DNA from: Chara braunii
Taxonomy: Eukaryota; Streptophyta; Charophyceae; Charales; Characeae
Assembly (NCBI GenBank): GCA_003427395.1
Contig: BFEA01000599.1
Location: 612,644 to 659,128, forward strand
Length of the DNA stretch: 46,485 bases
Reading direction: 5' to 3'
The translations under genes were made by a program, and so were the position numbers. Positions 45,084 through 46,485 of the stretch are shown here, piece by piece. The notes under the pieces are model-generated. The model had not been told where the DNA came from. It did no database searches and saw only the letters and a program-made list of their open reading frames with translations. Position 1 is the stretch's first letter; each line of letters opens with the position of its first letter.

Positions 45084-45204
45084 GTTTACCTGAAAGGAAT
45101 GACTTATGTGTGAAAGTCAGATATTTGATCTGTTTGAATTAAGAAAAGGGAAAAGGGGAGAAGGCGGGAGGAAGGCGTTTTGCTTGCGTTTGACCGGGTC
45201 AGCC

Positions 45205-45557
45205 TAAGGCTGGATCCCTCTAAGTTGAGTGGGTTCAGTGCTATGTTTTATTTTGTTTGCTGGGCTGAATGTGTGACTTTTTAGGACTAGGCTTATCCTA
45301 AGTTGGACGGACCAGTCGCTGTTTCTTTTGAGGGTTTCTGAACAGGGGGACGGACACCCTAAGTTGGGAAGGCTCAGATTCCTGATGTTTCTTTTTGGGT
45401 TCTTGAAGCAGGATTGAGGATATTATAAGTTGCGTAGACCCAGTTCTATGTGTGTGTTTTTTTTTAGGGGGACAACGACATGAGGCTAGGCGTACCCCTA
45501 AGTTGGGGCGGCCTAGCCATAAGCCATGAATTTAAAAGGTAATCCAACGTATAAAAA

Positions 45558-45619
<62 letters not shown>

Positions 45620-46485
45620 TATATTACACGCATCTGACAGACTGGCACCCTAAGTTGGGAGGTCCAGTCAATAAGTCAGGTATGAATAAAAACAGAAGGA
45701 AAGCAAGAGAAGAATATAATGGGAAGGTAACCTGAGTAGGCTGAACGTATCCATAAATTAGGGCTGTTCAGTCTTGTGCTCATGATAACACAAAAACTTT
45801 TTTATTTTCCCTTTTAAACACAAGGCAGGGTTTGATGTCTCCCTAAGTTGGGTAGGTCTGATCATCTGCCTAAGAAGAAAAATAATTATAAAGTTTGTGC
45901 GAAGTATTTATGGTTGTTTGAACTTTTGTTACGGAGGCTAAGTGTACCCCTAAGTTGGGACGGCTTAGTCATACATCGTTTGTAACTTGTTTAGGCAGAT
46001 CAGGCGTACCCTTAAGTTACGGTGGTCTAATCGTATTGTCGTATGTAACTTAAATTGTTTAGGCTTACTAGGCGTACCCCTAAGTTGGGGCGGCCCAGCG
46101 ATATGCCCTTGTTGTTGATGTTATGTAGGTTGGACGTACCCTTAAGTTAGGGCGGTCTGACCATTCGTCGTTTGTGTTTGTTTAGGCAGGTTAGGCATAC
46201 CCCTAAGTTGGGGCAGTCTAATCCTATGCCCTACGTAAACTTCGTTTAAGGTTGACCAGACATACCCCGAAGTTGGGGCAGTCTAGTCTTATGCTTCATG
46301 TCGTCAGTTAAGCAGAAGTCAGGCGTACCCCTAAGTTGGGGCGGTCTGGTCATATGCTTTATATGTTCATAGTTTATGTTGGGTACAGGTATACCCCTAA
46401 GTTGGGGCAGTCTGGACATACGTTTCAATCATGTAAGCCAGACATACCCCTAAGTTGGGGCAGTCTGGACATATGTTTCAATCAT
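45205..46485 (+). repeat. Array of at least 17 hairpin-forming units, core CCCCTAAGTTGGGG
   Basis: Cores (TAAGTT or a variant) begin at 45221, 45299, 45360, 45426, 45499, 45651, 45754, 45844, 45951, 46013, 46081, 46143, 46204, 46269, 46332, 46398 and 46451. Spacing settles at 53-68 bp on the right, where units are most alike, and the array continues past the window. In well-formed units an inner CCCC/GGGG stem caps an outer stem of 6-8 bp whose sequence differs between units but stays paired: GGCTAGGC/GCCTAGCC (45484-45518), GACTGG/CCAGTC (45640-45669), CCAGAC/GTCTGG (46438-46468). Unit 46143 has CCCT/AGGG instead. Units at 45360, 45426 and 45844 are poor. Frames are not kept between units, so coding is unlikely. 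Confidence 0.9.
45561..45616. repeat. AT microsatellite inside the hairpin array
   Basis: (AT)28, which explains the 152-bp gap between the units at 45499 and 45651. Confidence 0.97.

Noticed and set aside
46246-46428. Small minus-strand peptide repeat (PQLRG)
   Set aside because: It comes from the hairpin core. Unit spacings of 65 and 53 bp break the frame, so repetition at the peptide level is accidental.
45205-46485. CRISPR array
   Set aside because: Regularly spaced palindromic units look similar, but the repeats are not identical, the stems vary, the spacers resemble each other, and the DNA is eukaryotic with no cas genes.

Overview
The window is nuclear DNA of a large, repeat-rich eukaryotic genome. 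The tRNA-splicing endonuclease gene, the tRNA-derived SINEs, the LINE with an endonuclease-RT-zinc-finger layout, the hAT-like MITEs and the U6 fragments suit a plant or streptophyte alga. My best guess is a Chara-like charophyte, at modest confidence because no species marker is visible. There is no bacterial gene organisation. Most of the window is non-coding.

Layout. 1-5.3 kb: small foldback elements, a hAT-type MITE with an exact 8-bp target duplication, CT/CA microsatellites and a ~2.2-kb purine-strand region with a near-perfect 38-bp hairpin. 5.5-6.65 kb: an intact tRNA-splicing endonuclease catalytic subunit (Sen2/TSEN2-like) with an in-frame repeat block in its middle. Its C-terminal codons and 3' flank are duplicated in tandem, and a U6-like copy follows. 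7-17 kb: triplet microsatellites, SINEs (one with an exact 18-bp target duplication), two ~700-bp LTR-like copies and several minisatellites. 17.07-18.44 kb: a secreted beta-helix/EGF-like protein gene. 19.4-23.6 kb: SINEs, a cluster of TTTCGAAA palindromes, a 993-N gap and tandem duplications. 23.6-32.4 kb, minus strand: a degraded LINE with a Gln-rich ORF1 and an endonuclease/RT/zinc-finger ORF2.

32.5-46.5 kb is AT-richer and apparently gene-free. It holds several short arrays of degenerate repeats, a tRNA-SINE fused to U6, a 763-bp hAT-like element, and at the right edge an array of at least 17 hairpin-forming units. In the better units of that array the outer stem changes on both sides while pairing is kept. 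This array is the strongest candidate for something undescribed.

Only two intact protein genes are supported (5505-6647 and 17071-18438). The LINE, or relatives elsewhere in the genome, is the likely source of the machinery that moved the SINEs and U6 copies, since these carry A/T tails and, in one case, a long target duplication.
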